From Pseudothermotoga sp. (GTDB taxonomy: Bacteria; Thermotogota; Thermotogae; Thermotogales; DSM-5069): DNA of 17,978 bases. Shown here piece after piece: positions 1-7,320 of this stretch. The stretch spans positions 1 to 17,978 of the forward strand of contig JAPYWY010000006.1 of assembly GCA_028276125.1 (NCBI GenBank). Direction: 5' to 3'. A program made the position numbers and the translations under genes. Within the stretch, counting starts at the first letter, position 1. Each line of letters begins with the position of its first letter. The notes beneath the pieces were generated by a model that worked only from the letters and a program-made list of their open reading frames with translations, searched no databases and was not told the origin of the DNA.

Positions 1-1237
1 TCTGATCTTTTCAAAGGTCATGCCTCTGTTCAAGAGCATGCAGAAGAAGATAGACCGACTCAACCTCGTCTTGAGAGAAAGGGTCACGGGAATTCGAGTG
101 ATCAGGGCGTTCAACAAGGAAGAGTATGAGAAGAACAGGTTCGAAGAGGCGAACATGGATTTGACACGTACAGCGCTGAAAGTGAACAGGATCGGGGCCA
201 TCGTCTTTCCAATCATGACCATCGTCATGAACTTCACGATCGTTGCCCTGATATGGTTCGGGGCCAAACAGATAGATGCTGGACAGCTCCAAGTCGGTGG
301 CATGATGGCCGTCATGCAGTACGTGATGCAGGTTCTGTTTGCATTCATCATGATCTCACTCATATTCACATTTTTGCCTCGCGCTTCGGTTTCTGCACAG
401 AGGGTTCTCGAAGTGCTCGCAACCGAACCGTCCGTGAAGGAACCAAAGCTTTTCGAAGAACCCGCAGGTGAAGGTGTGGTGCAGTTCGAGAACGTGACGT
501 TTCACTATCCGGGAGCAAAGGAACCAGCGCTCAGAGACGTTTCCTTCACCGCGAAACATGGGCAGGTGACAGCAATTATCGGGAACACAGGCTCTGGAAA
601 GACCACGATTTTGAATCTGATGATGAGGTTCTACGACGTGACACAAGGTTCAGTCAAGATCGATGGGGTGGATGTCAGAAAGATACCCTTAGAGAAGCTT
701 AGAAAGATGATAGGCTACGCACCACAGAGACCGATCATCTTCTCAGCTACGATCGCTGAAAACATAAGGTTCGGTCGAAGTGAGCTCACCGATGATGAGA
801 TCTTCAGAGCTGCGGACATCGCACAGGTGAACGAGTTCGCTTTGAAGATGCCTGGAGGACTCAACGCTCTTGTTGCCCAGGGTGGGACAAACCTGTCTGG
901 TGGTCAGAAGCAGAGGATCTCAATAGCACGCGCGATCGCGGCTAAGCACAGGATCTATCTTTTCGACGATACCTTCTCGGCGGTCGATTTCAGAACGGAC
1001 GCAAAGATCCGTTCGAGGCTCATGAAGGAATTGAGGGATGCGACCGTGATAATCGTTGCGCAGAGGGTGGCCACGATCATGCATGCCGATCAAATCATAG
1101 TGCTGAAGGATGGTAAAGTGGAAGGCATAGGTACGCATGAGGAACTCATGAAGAGCTGTCCGGTGTACAGAGACATCGTGTTCTCACAGATCTCTGAAGA
1201 GGAAGCAACGATCGGAGGTGAAGCCAATGGCAGATGA
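1..1237 (+). CDS. ABC exporter half-transporter, degenerate-site subunit (5'-truncated)
   Basis: This is the C-terminal two thirds of a fused membrane/ATPase half-transporter. The frame is open to the window edge (first whole codon at 2), so the ATG at 20 is internal. Two or three hydrophobic helices (about 190-400) precede a nucleotide-binding domain. That domain has Walker A GNTGSGKTT (581-607), a Q-loop reading APQRP, the canonical signature LSGGQ (893-907) and Walker B LFDD. The residue after Walker B, normally the catalytic Glu, is Asp (codon 968-970), and the switch His is Gln (codon 1061-1063). In heterodimeric exporters such as TM287/TM288 these changes mark the subunit whose own Walker motifs form the non-hydrolysing site. 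The partner gene overlaps its 3' end by 11 nt and carries the complementary features. The substrate cannot be read from sequence; multidrug or lipid export is typical. Family and subunit role are confident. Confidence 0.93.
   Translation, partial: LIFSKVMPLFKSMQKKIDRLNLVLRERVTGIRVIRAFNKEEYEKNRFEEANMDLTRTALKVNRIGAIVFPIMTIVMNFTIVALIWFGAKQIDAGQLQVGGMMAVMQYVMQVLFAFIMISLIFTFLPRASVSAQRVLEVLATEPSVKEPKLFEEPAGEGVVQFENVTFHYPGAKEPALRDVSFTAKHGQVTAIIGNTGSGKTTILNLMMRFYDVTQGSVKIDGVDVRKIPLEKLRKMIGYAPQRPIIFSATIAENIRFGRSELTDDEIFRAADIAQVNEFALKMPGGLNALVAQGGTNLSGGQKQRISIARAIAAKHRIYLFDDTFSAVDFRTDAKIRSRLMKELRDATVIIVAQRVATIMHADQIIVLKDGKVEGIGTHEELMKSCPVYRDIVFSQISEEEATIGGEANGR
1214..1221 (+). promoter_or_regulatory. 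Shine-Dalgarno that decides the start of the second ABC gene
   Basis: GGAGGTGA is a near-perfect ribosome binding site, with 5 nt between its end and the ATG at 1227 (8 nt from the GGAGG core). An in-frame GTG at 1218 lies inside this motif and would extend the protein by three residues (M-K-P). A codon cannot sit inside its own ribosome binding site, so ATG 1227 is preferred. Confidence 0.8.
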
Positions 1238-3104
1238 AAGAAAAACTGACCAACTGGGGCCTCTGCCGGTGCGAAGACCAGCTCCGGGTGGTCCCCCAAT
1301 AGGTATACCCGCGGAGAAGGCCAAGGACTTCAAGGGAACTCTGAGGAGATTGATCGCTTATCTCAGGCCCTATCTCGTGCCCATGATCATAGTTTTGGGT
1401 CTCACGATCACCGCGACAGTCTTGACGATAATCGCACCGAAGATCCTCGGAAGGGCAACGACCGAGATCTTTCGTGGCGTGATGGCGAAGATGTTCAGGT
1501 TTCCCAACGCGAAGATAGATTTTTCGTACGTGGCGAAGATACTCATCCAAGTGAGCATACTCTATTCTCTGAGCGGCTTGCTGATGTATCTGCAGCAGTT
1601 CATCATGGCGGGAGTCACTCAGAAGATTGTGATGAAGATGAGAAAGGATGTCTCTGAAAAGCTCGCAAGGCTGCCTTTGAAGTTCTACGATTCTCGAACT
1701 CACGGCGAAATTTTGAGTCGGGTGATAAACGATGTCGATCTGATCAGCAACACACTGCAACAGAGCCTTGTTCAGTTCGTCTCTGGGATAGTCTCCGTCG
1801 TGGGTGTCACGATCATGATGCTCACGATAAGTCCTCTGCTCACGGGCGTTACGGTGCTCACGTTGCCGTTGAGCATCGCCACAACGGTCCTCATCGCGAA
1901 GTATTCTCAGAAATTCTTCTCCAGACAACAGAAGAGGCTTGGAGAATTGAGTGGCCACGTGGAGGAAGTTTACGCCGGTCACATCGTTGTGAAGGCCTAC
2001 TGCAGAGAGAAGGACGTCACCGAGAAGTTCGAAGGAATAAACGAACAACTCTGCGATGCGAGCCACAAGGCACAGTTTCTGTCCGGTATGATCATGCCAT
2101 TGATGCGGTTCATAGGTAACTTGGGCTACGTGATCGTCTCGGTGGTGGGGGGTATCCTCGTCACGAGGAGGACCATAACCATAGGCGACGTTCAAGCCTT
2201 CATCCAATACTCACAGCAGTTCACGCAACCCATCGTGCAGATTTCCAACATCGTGAACCTCATTCAATCGACGATCGCTGCTGCGGAGAGGGTTTTCGAG
2301 GTACTCGATGAAGAGGAAGAGAAACCCGAAAAGCCCGACGCGCTGAGGATTGAAAAGGCGAAGGGCGATGTCAGATTTGAGAACGTGTACTTCAGCTACG
2401 TGCCAGAGAAGCCCCTGATAGAGGATCTGAACATAGAAGTCTTCAGTGGCCAAAGGATCGCGATCGTTGGTCCAACGGGTGCCGGAAAGACAACGTTGGT
2501 CAACCTGTTGATGCGTTTCTACGAAGTACAGAAAGGTAGCATCAAGCTCGATGGGATAGACATCAGAGACATACACAAGAAGAATCTGAGGAAGTGCTTC
2601 GGTATGGTTCTGCAAGACACGTGGTTGTTCAACGGGACGATAAGGGAGAACATTGCGTACGGAAAGGAGAATGCCACAGAAGAGGAAATAATACAGGCCG
2701 CGAAGATGGCGCAGGCACACCACTTCATCATGGCTCTGCCGGATGGGTACGATACTGTGATCAACGAAGAGGCGACGAACATATCCTACGGTGAAAAGCA
2801 GCTCATAACCATCGCGAGGGCTTTCTTAGCCAACCCAGACGTGCTCATACTGGATGAGGCCACGAGCAACGTCGACACGCTCACCGAGATACACATCCAG
2901 AAGGCGATGGACGAGCTGATGAAAGGAAGAACGTGTTTCATCATAGCTCACAGACTTTCAACAATAAGGAACGCCGATCTCATCCTCGTCATGAACGAAG
3001 GAAAAATCATAGAGAAGGGCACGCACAAAGAGTTGCTTGCGAGGGGAGGCTTCTACGCGCAGCTTTACAAGAGTCAATTCCTCGGTGCGCTCGTGGAAGT
3101 ATAG
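1227..3104 (+). CDS. ABC exporter half-transporter, catalytic-site subunit
   Basis: A 625-residue half-transporter, the partner of the preceding gene and overlapping it by 11 nt. The N-terminus has a Pro/Gly-rich tail ending in EKAKDFKGTLRRL, a lead-in common in this branch of the family. A six-helix membrane domain (about residues 45-320) follows, then the ATPase domain. Walker A is GPTGAGKTT (2469-2495). Walker B is LILDEATSNVD with an intact catalytic Glu (codon 2856-2858), and the switch His is present (IIAHRLSTI). Its signature is degenerate, ISYGE instead of LSGGQ (2781-2795). Intact Walker B plus a poor signature is the mirror image of the partner, as in TM288. The dimer should therefore have one hydrolytic site, made from this subunit's Walker motifs and the partner's LSGGQ. 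Start ATG 1227 follows the ribosome binding site at 1214-1221. Substrate unknown. Confidence 0.95.
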   Translation: MADERKTDQLGPLPVRRPAPGGPPIGIPAEKAKDFKGTLRRLIAYLRPYLVPMIIVLGLTITATVLTIIAPKILGRATTEIFRGVMAKMFRFPNAKIDFSYVAKILIQVSILYSLSGLLMYLQQFIMAGVTQKIVMKMRKDVSEKLARLPLKFYDSRTHGEILSRVINDVDLISNTLQQSLVQFVSGIVSVVGVTIMMLTISPLLTGVTVLTLPLSIATTVLIAKYSQKFFSRQQKRLGELSGHVEEVYAGHIVVKAYCREKDVTEKFEGINEQLCDASHKAQFLSGMIMPLMRFIGNLGYVIVSVVGGILVTRRTITIGDVQAFIQYSQQFTQPIVQISNIVNLIQSTIAAAERVFEVLDEEEEKPEKPDALRIEKAKGDVRFENVYFSYVPEKPLIEDLNIEVFSGQRIAIVGPTGAGKTTLVNLLMRFYEVQKGSIKLDGIDIRDIHKKNLRKCFGMVLQDTWLFNGTIRENIAYGKENATEEEIIQAAKMAQAHHFIMALPDGYDTVINEEATNISYGEKQLITIARAFLANPDVLILDEATSNVDTLTEIHIQKAMDELMKGRTCFIIAHRLSTIRNADLILVMNEGKIIEKGTHKELLARGGFYAQLYKSQFLGALVEV

Positions 3105-3105
3105 G

Positions 3106-3134
3106 TTGCATTCAGTTTGAATCTGTGGTATGAT
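3106..3134 (+). promoter_or_regulatory. Candidate upstream sigma-70-type promoter (P1)
   Basis: TTGCAT (3106-3111) and TATGAT (3129-3134) are separated by exactly 17 nt. TGTGG stands just before the -10, giving an extended -10 TGn. It starts 2 nt after the ABC stop codon and has the same design as P2, 58 nt downstream. A transcript from here would cross the hairpin at 3201-3219 before the phosphatase gene. Sequence-only prediction; weaker than P2. Confidence 0.45.
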
Positions 3135-3163
3135 AAAAACAGATGCGGCAGTGAAACAGGTGC

Positions 3164-3192
3164 TTGACAGGAATTTCCAGTTGTGGTATAAT
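3164..3192 (+). promoter_or_regulatory. Consensus sigma-70-type promoter (P2) for phosphatase-sigH
   Basis: TTGACA (3164-3169) and TATAAT (3187-3192) are both perfect consensus hexamers with the optimal 17-nt spacer, and TGTGG before the -10 adds the extended TGn element. Transcription should start near 3197-3201, at the first bases of the hairpin at 3201-3219. It would drive the phosphatase and sigma-factor genes with a 5' leader of about 50 nt. This is the strongest promoter match I found in the window. Confidence 0.85.
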
Positions 3193-3200
3193 ATAAGTTA

Positions 3201-3225
3201 GCAGGGCCAAAGGCCCTGCTTTTTT
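3201..3225 (+). terminator. Intrinsic terminator-like hairpin at the P2 start site
   Basis: GCAGGGCC (3201-3208) pairs perfectly with GGCCCTGC (3212-3219) across an AAA loop, and a run of six T (3220-3225) follows. This is a textbook intrinsic terminator for transcripts arriving from the ABC operon, whose stop is about 100 nt upstream, or from P1. It begins within a few bases of the predicted P2 start, so P2 transcripts would carry it as a 5'-terminal stem-loop. Whether it terminates, attenuates or stabilises those transcripts cannot be told from sequence. Confidence 0.8.
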
Positions 3226-3235
3226 GTTTAGAGTC

Positions 3236-3243
3236 AGGAGGTG
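3236..3243 (+). promoter_or_regulatory. Shine-Dalgarno that decides the phosphatase start
   Basis: AGGAGGTG ends 6 nt before a TTG codon at 3250. An in-frame GTG at 3241 lies inside the motif and cannot also be the start, so TTG 3250 is preferred. The arrangement matches the one at 1214-1229. Confidence 0.75.
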
Positions 3244-3249
3244 CGAGCT

Positions 3250-4038
3250 TTGAACCTGCACGACATAGAACTGTTCCTCTTGGACATGGATGGCACGTTC
3301 TACCTCGGAGACAAGCTCATTCGGGGTGCTCTGGAGTTCCTCGAAGTGGTGAAGTCTCAAGGGAAGAAATTCCTCTTTCTCACGAACAACTCCTCCAAGG
3401 GTCCGAGACAGTACGTTGAGAAACTCAGAACGCTCGGTGCGAACGTCGACGAAACTCACGTGTTCACCTCGGGCGAAGCCACCGCACTGTTCTTGCTCGA
3501 ACGCTACGGCAGAACGAAACTTTTCCTTGTGGGTACCAAGGCTCTGGAAGAGACCCTCCGCTCGTACGGCCACACGATAGAATGGAAAGATCCACAGCTC
3601 GTCGTGCTGGGTTACGATATGGAAGTGACCTACGAGAAGCTTGCTCGAGCTTGTCTGTTGATCAGAAACAATTTGCCCTACATCGCGACTCATCCCGACA
3701 TAAACTGTCCTTCGGAGGAGGGTCCTTTGCCAGATACAGGTTCCTTCATCGCCCTCATCGAACGTTCCACGGGCAGAGTTCCAGACTACGTGGTGGGAAA
3801 ACCCAACTCTTTGATGATGCAGATCGTGTCCAAGAGGTTCAACCTTCCAACTTCGAAAATCGCCATGGTGGGTGATAGACTCTACACGGACATGGAGTTC
3901 GCGGCTCGTTCAGGGGCGATGGCGATCTTGGTGCTCAGCGGTGAAACAACGAGAGAAGACCTCGAAAGGAGTTCGACCAAACCACACCTCGTTGTTGAAG
4001 ACATAGCCGTTCTGGCGAGAATGCTCGAGAGAGGTTGA
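3250..4038 (+). CDS. HAD-IIA family phosphatase (NagD / p-nitrophenylphosphatase-like)
   Basis: A 262-residue haloacid-dehalogenase hydrolase of the NagD-like IIA subgroup, which dephosphorylates small phosphorylated metabolites in the cytoplasm. Motif I is LDMDGT, with predicted nucleophile D12 and acid/base D14. Motif II is FLTNNSS (about residues 43-49), motif III K184 in VGKPNS, and motif IV GDRLYTD with Mg-binding D209 and D214. A cap domain fills roughly residues 80-175. The length is typical of the subgroup. A TTG start at 3250 is favoured because the alternative GTG lies inside the ribosome binding site. It follows promoter P2 and ends 4 nt before the sigma-factor start, so the two are probably co-transcribed. 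The real substrate cannot be inferred; T. maritima TM1742 is the likely counterpart, from memory. Confidence 0.9.
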   Translation: MNLHDIELFLLDMDGTFYLGDKLIRGALEFLEVVKSQGKKFLFLTNNSSKGPRQYVEKLRTLGANVDETHVFTSGEATALFLLERYGRTKLFLVGTKALEETLRSYGHTIEWKDPQLVVLGYDMEVTYEKLARACLLIRNNLPYIATHPDINCPSEEGPLPDTGSFIALIERSTGRVPDYVVGKPNSLMMQIVSKRFNLPTSKIAMVGDRLYTDMEFAARSGAMAILVLSGETTREDLERSSTKPHLVVEDIAVLARMLERG

Positions 4039-4042
4039 TGTC

Positions 4043-4669
4043 TTGTCCGTAAAGCACAGGCTCAGGGCGAAGCGAAACGAGGAGTTGGTGAACCTCGCAC
4101 AGGCAGGTTTGAAAGAAGCGCTCGATCTCATCGTGGAGCGTTACTATCCGATGGTCTGCAAAATATGTTCCAAGTACTACGCGCCGTGGGCGGAGTTCGA
4201 CGACATGGTTCAGAGCGCACTGGTGGGGCTCATAAAGGCGGTGTATTATTATCAACCAGATAAAAGTGGCTTCACCTCCTTCGCGTGGAGGAGTGTGGAA
4301 TCCGAGTTGAAATCGTTCTTGACGTTTTTGAACAGGAAGAAGAACAAAGTCCTCACGGATGCGCTCAGCGTGGATCTGCTCGCTTCTTCGGAAGATTCCG
4401 AGGAGACGGGTTACTCCTTCGAAGACGGTGTCAGGTCGACTGCGCGTGATGCTCTGGCGGAGATGATCGTTGAACGGGTGAAGGATTTCCTCGGCGAGGT
4501 AGAGATCGATGTATTCCAGATGTGGCTCGATGGGTTCAGCTACGAAGAGATACAGCAAGCGCTGGGTGTGAATTTCAAGAAGGTGGACAACACGGTTCAG
4601 AAGGTGAAGAGAATTTTGAAAGAAAGAATAGATCCCGTGCTTCTCAACAGCTTCTTCGAAGAGAGATGA
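4043..4669 (+). CDS. sigH: RNA polymerase sigma factor, SigH-like (sigma-70 family)
   Basis: A 208-residue alternative sigma factor that would direct RNA polymerase to a specific promoter set. Residues about 28-105 match sigma region 2: helix RYYPMVCKICSKYY, then DDMVQSALVGLIKAV (core binding and -10 recognition), then a basic segment NRKKNK. A variable acidic linker (about 112-140) leads to region 4, whose helix-turn-helix is FSYEEIQQALGVNFKKVDNTV (about 165-185). No region 1.1 is present, and the size fits SigH/sigma-30 rather than SigA. The TTG start at 4043 is the only plausible start near an AGAGGT-type site and lies 4 nt after the phosphatase stop, implying translational coupling. Its TGA directly abuts the stop codon of the convergent TPR gene. 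The family call is firm; the SigH label rests on resemblance, and the regulon is unknown. Confidence 0.85.
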   Translation: MSVKHRLRAKRNEELVNLAQAGLKEALDLIVERYYPMVCKICSKYYAPWAEFDDMVQSALVGLIKAVYYYQPDKSGFTSFAWRSVESELKSFLTFLNRKKNKVLTDALSVDLLASSEDSEETGYSFEDGVRSTARDALAEMIVERVKDFLGEVEIDVFQMWLDGFSYEEIQQALGVNFKKVDNTVQKVKRILKERIDPVLLNSFFEER

Positions 4670-5125
4670 TCAGATCAGTTGAAGAACCTTCTCCAAAACT
4701 CCGTACTCCGCGAGTTCTCGGTTCAAAGCCTCGGAAGCGTTCTCCCTGTAGAGTTGTGCGGCCTGGGAAAGATCGTTCAAGACCAGATCGCAAGCGATCA
4801 GCATCGCCAAGATCTGCTCGTTCTTCACACCCTTTTGGAGCAGACTCAAGAGCAAGAGTTTGGCTTCGGAGAACCTCTCGAGGTTCAAGAGCAGAGATGC
4901 AAGGTTTGCGTGGGCCGTCGTGAAGGAAGGATCACATGCGATCGCCTTCCTGTAACACTCCATCGCCTCAGCGAATCTCTCCATGCGCACGTACACGTTC
5001 GCGAGGTTGTTCCAGATCTCCGGGCTTTCGTGGACTCGAAGACATTCTCTGTAAAACTTTTCCGCCTCTTCGAGCCTTCCTTCCTTGGCTGCATCGAAAG
5101 CCTTCTTGAAGAGCTCCTCTATCAT
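4670..5125 (-). CDS. TPR-repeat protein, small, function unknown
   Basis: A 151-residue protein made almost entirely of tetratricopeptide repeats: residues about 3-31 (AAKEGRLEEAEKFYRECL), 36-69 (WNNLANVYVRMERFAEAMECY), 70-98, and a weaker unit at 104-131. No signal peptide or membrane segment is visible, so it is probably cytoplasmic and a protein-binding scaffold; the partner is unknown. The open frame runs upstream to 5251, but ATG 5125 is the likely start. It forms an ATGA overlap with the stop of the propeller gene, the same coupling seen elsewhere in this operon, and the upstream extension has no repeat character. It is the last gene of the minus-strand operon. The upstream secreted protein also has TPR-like helices at its N-terminus, so a functional link is plausible but unproven. 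Confidence 0.85.
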   Translation of the reverse strand: MIEELFKKAFDAAKEGRLEEAEKFYRECLRVHESPEIWNNLANVYVRMERFAEAMECYRKAIACDPSFTTAHANLASLLLNLERFSEAKLLLLSLLQKGVKNEQILAMLIACDLVLNDLSQAAQLYRENASEALNRELAEYGVLEKVLQLI

Positions 5126-6720
5126 TTCGCGATCATACCCTTGGTGTAATAAACTGTGTCGGAAAACACCTCGCCCGCCAAACGTATCTCGAATTTGACG
5201 GGAACGATGTCGGCAGGTGTTGGCCTGGTTCTCGTGAACTTGACGTTCCACACAGGTTGAAACAGTTCAAAACTGGATTTGAAATACCCAAAACCACCGC
5301 TGAGGATGACTTCCTCGTTCGCCACGTTTTGAGTGAAGATTCGTACGTTCTTGCCACGCAGGCTGACCACATCGTCGCGCTTCAGTTGACTCACGTCGTT
5401 CACGACGACGGCGTAAGTGCTGCCACGCTTCAGTGTGGGTAGAATTTTCTTGAAGAAATCCTTATCCGCGTTGAGCCAAGCGGCCTTGCGATGGGACAGG
5501 CTCAGTTCGGAGAAGATTGGTCCTCCACCCTCCCTTACTTGGAACATGTCACCGAGTATGGGAATGGGCTCTGCGAAGATGTTCTCGACACGCACCGAAA
5601 GGATCAACGAATCTTGATCGAAGCTCAACGAATCTATCTTCACCAAGATCGGCTCTTTACCCTTTAGTAGCACCACGTGAACGCTGTGAGCCTTGAAATC
5701 CATCAGGAACAGAAAAGGATAGTTGTATTCCATCGTCACGAAGGCTTGTGGGAACTTTCCCAGCTCGACGAGCCCATCTTTTCGAACGAGAAATAGCGTA
5801 TCGTCCTTCAAAATGAAAGGTTCTTCAAACAGTGTGAGCTCGAAGTTCCAAGATCCATGTGCGGGAAGTTCGAGCACCTTCTTCATGTTGAAGTCAAAGA
5901 GCACGATCCTGTTCTTGAAGATATCGAGGATCCAGATGCCCTTCAATCCGACCTCGACGTCCTGGATAGAATAAAAATCGTCGAGCTCGAAGAATCTTAC
6001 CCTGCCATCTTCCACGCAGAAAAGTCTATCCACGTCCGCACCCCAGAGCCTTCCGAGTCGATCCAAGCCAGCCAAGACGGGTTTCAACAGGTTCGAAGCG
6101 AGTGTTTCGACACGGTTGTTCTCTAAATCGAACAGTGCGAGCTTGTCCTCACCAGCCACGTAGAGGTACTTGAACGCGTTGCAAACCACGCTTTCGGGTT
6201 TAAAGCTGAGTTTGTGAATGGTGTAGCCGGATGGACTGTGAATGATCAATCGACTGTTAACCTTGTCGGCAACGCAGATGGTTCGTCCCAGCGTCGTCAC
6301 AGAAACGGGCGAGTAGAAATATTCCACGCCGTTCTTGAAACCTTCAATCTTGAAGATCTCACCCGACAGGGTGGGAGTGGAAGGGACCAAGGGATTGATG
6401 AACGTCTCTATCTCTTTAACCAAGGAGATGGCCTCGTCCTTGGTGGGTGCGAGCACGAGTAAGGTTCTGAGATCTTCCAAGGCTCTTGCAGTGTTACCAA
6501 CGTCTATGTCCAGCTTGGCGGTGAAGAACCAAAACTCGGGTATGTCCGTGATGTAAATCAGACCTGAAAGTGCTTGGGACATCGACTCCCGTGCCGCCAC
6601 GACGTCTCCGGCGTACCAGCTTTCCAAAGCTCGGGCAAACAGTTCTCTCGCCTGCTCTTCGTTGGTGATGGCGAGACAAAGCGACGCGATGACCGAAAGG
6701 ACCAAAACGAATTGTTTCAT
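5122..6720 (-). CDS. Secreted protein with N-terminal TPR-like helices and beta-propeller-like domain
   Basis: A 532-residue protein I do not recognise by name. Residues 1-17 form a short signal peptide (basic start, hydrophobic core VLVLSVIASLCLA, likely cleavage after A17); no lipobox is seen. Residues about 20-108 are helical with TPR character. Residues about 120-375 contain repeating short beta-strand units in which hydrophobic stretches alternate with D/G turns, such as TICVADKVNSRLIIH, KYLYVAGEDKLALFD and RLWGADVDRLFCVED. These resemble NHL/YVTN-type propeller blades. The last 150 residues are a separate mixed domain without a motif I can name. It is likely extracytoplasmic and protein- or glycan-binding. 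Its ATG overlaps the plsY stop (ATGA) and its own stop overlaps the TPR gene start. Fold assignment is inference from pattern; no enzymatic residues are evident. Confidence 0.75.
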   Translation of the reverse strand: MKQFVLVLSVIASLCLAITNEEQARELFARALESWYAGDVVAARESMSQALSGLIYITDIPEFWFFTAKLDIDVGNTARALEDLRTLLVLAPTKDEAISLVKEIETFINPLVPSTPTLSGEIFKIEGFKNGVEYFYSPVSVTTLGRTICVADKVNSRLIIHSPSGYTIHKLSFKPESVVCNAFKYLYVAGEDKLALFDLENNRVETLASNLLKPVLAGLDRLGRLWGADVDRLFCVEDGRVRFFELDDFYSIQDVEVGLKGIWILDIFKNRIVLFDFNMKKVLELPAHGSWNFELTLFEEPFILKDDTLFLVRKDGLVELGKFPQAFVTMEYNYPFLFLMDFKAHSVHVVLLKGKEPILVKIDSLSFDQDSLILSVRVENIFAEPIPILGDMFQVREGGGPIFSELSLSHRKAAWLNADKDFFKKILPTLKRGSTYAVVVNDVSQLKRDDVVSLRGKNVRIFTQNVANEEVILSGGFGYFKSSFELFQPVWNVKFTRTRPTPADIVPVKFEIRLAGEVFSDTVYYTKGMIAK

Positions 6721-7316
6721 CTCTTCTTCACCATACCGATGAGATCGGTCTTCCTCTCAGTACCCTTCAGCAACCTCTCTATGTTGTCCGAGTGTCTGAA
6801 CGTCGAGAGCGCCGAGAGAAGGAAGAAGAGCACCGAGATGTCTCTGTTGAAAAACAGCGCGACGATCGATGCGAGGAAAAGACTCGAGATCGATGCCAAC
6901 GAGACGTACTTGGTGAGGATCGTCATAGTCAGCCAGCTTCCAAGAAAAACGAAACCACAGATTGGGCATAGGGCGAAGAAGACGCCGCAGGTGCTCGCGA
7001 CGCCTTTACCACCTTTGAACTTCAAGAAGATGGGAAAGTCGTGGCCGAGGACCGCAGCGATGGCGGCGACTCCCACAAGGTTCTTGTCGTAGCCGTACAG
7101 TTGGGCGAAGACGAGCACTGGTATGAAAGTCTTCAGTGCGTCGAGAACCATGCAAGTGAAACCTATGATGGGTCCAGCCGCCCTCAACGCGTTGGTGCCG
7201 CCCACGTTTCCACTGCCCACTTTTCTGACGTCGATCTTCTTCAGCTTGGGAAGAAGGTAACTGAAAGGGACCGCACCGCACAGATAGCAGATCAACCCCA
7301 CGAGTACATAGTCCAA
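6717..7316 (-). CDS. plsY: Glycerol-3-phosphate acyltransferase PlsY
   Basis: A 199-residue integral membrane enzyme that moves an acyl group from acyl-phosphate to glycerol-3-phosphate, the first step of bacterial phospholipid synthesis. Family motifs are intact: SGNVGGTN (35-42), GHDFPIFLKFKGGKGVAS (91-108), and R174 with NIERLLKG (178-185). The protein has several hydrophobic helices and the usual length. The best start is TTG at 7316, placed 4 nt after the der stop and preceded by GGGGGTGA (7321-7328) inside the end of der. The longer open frame upstream would read through der and adds only polar, low-complexity residues. It is coupled to the downstream propeller gene by an ATGA overlap. 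Identity is near certain; the TTG start is well supported. Confidence 0.95.
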   Translation of the reverse strand: MDYVLVGLICYLCGAVPFSYLLPKLKKIDVRKVGSGNVGGTNALRAAGPIIGFTCMVLDALKTFIPVLVFAQLYGYDKNLVGVAAIAAVLGHDFPIFLKFKGGKGVASTCGVFFALCPICGFVFLGSWLTMTILTKYVSLASISSLFLASIVALFFNRDISVLFFLLSALSTFRHSDNIERLLKGTERKTDLIGMVKKR

Positions 7317-7320
7317 GGTG

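Noticed and set aside
1146..2207. Long open frame of 353 codons on the minus strand within the ABC genes
   Set aside because: It lies entirely opposite two well-supported ATPase genes, has no family motifs and is rich in His/Arg/Asp, as expected of an antisense shadow. No promoter or ribosome binding site is seen.
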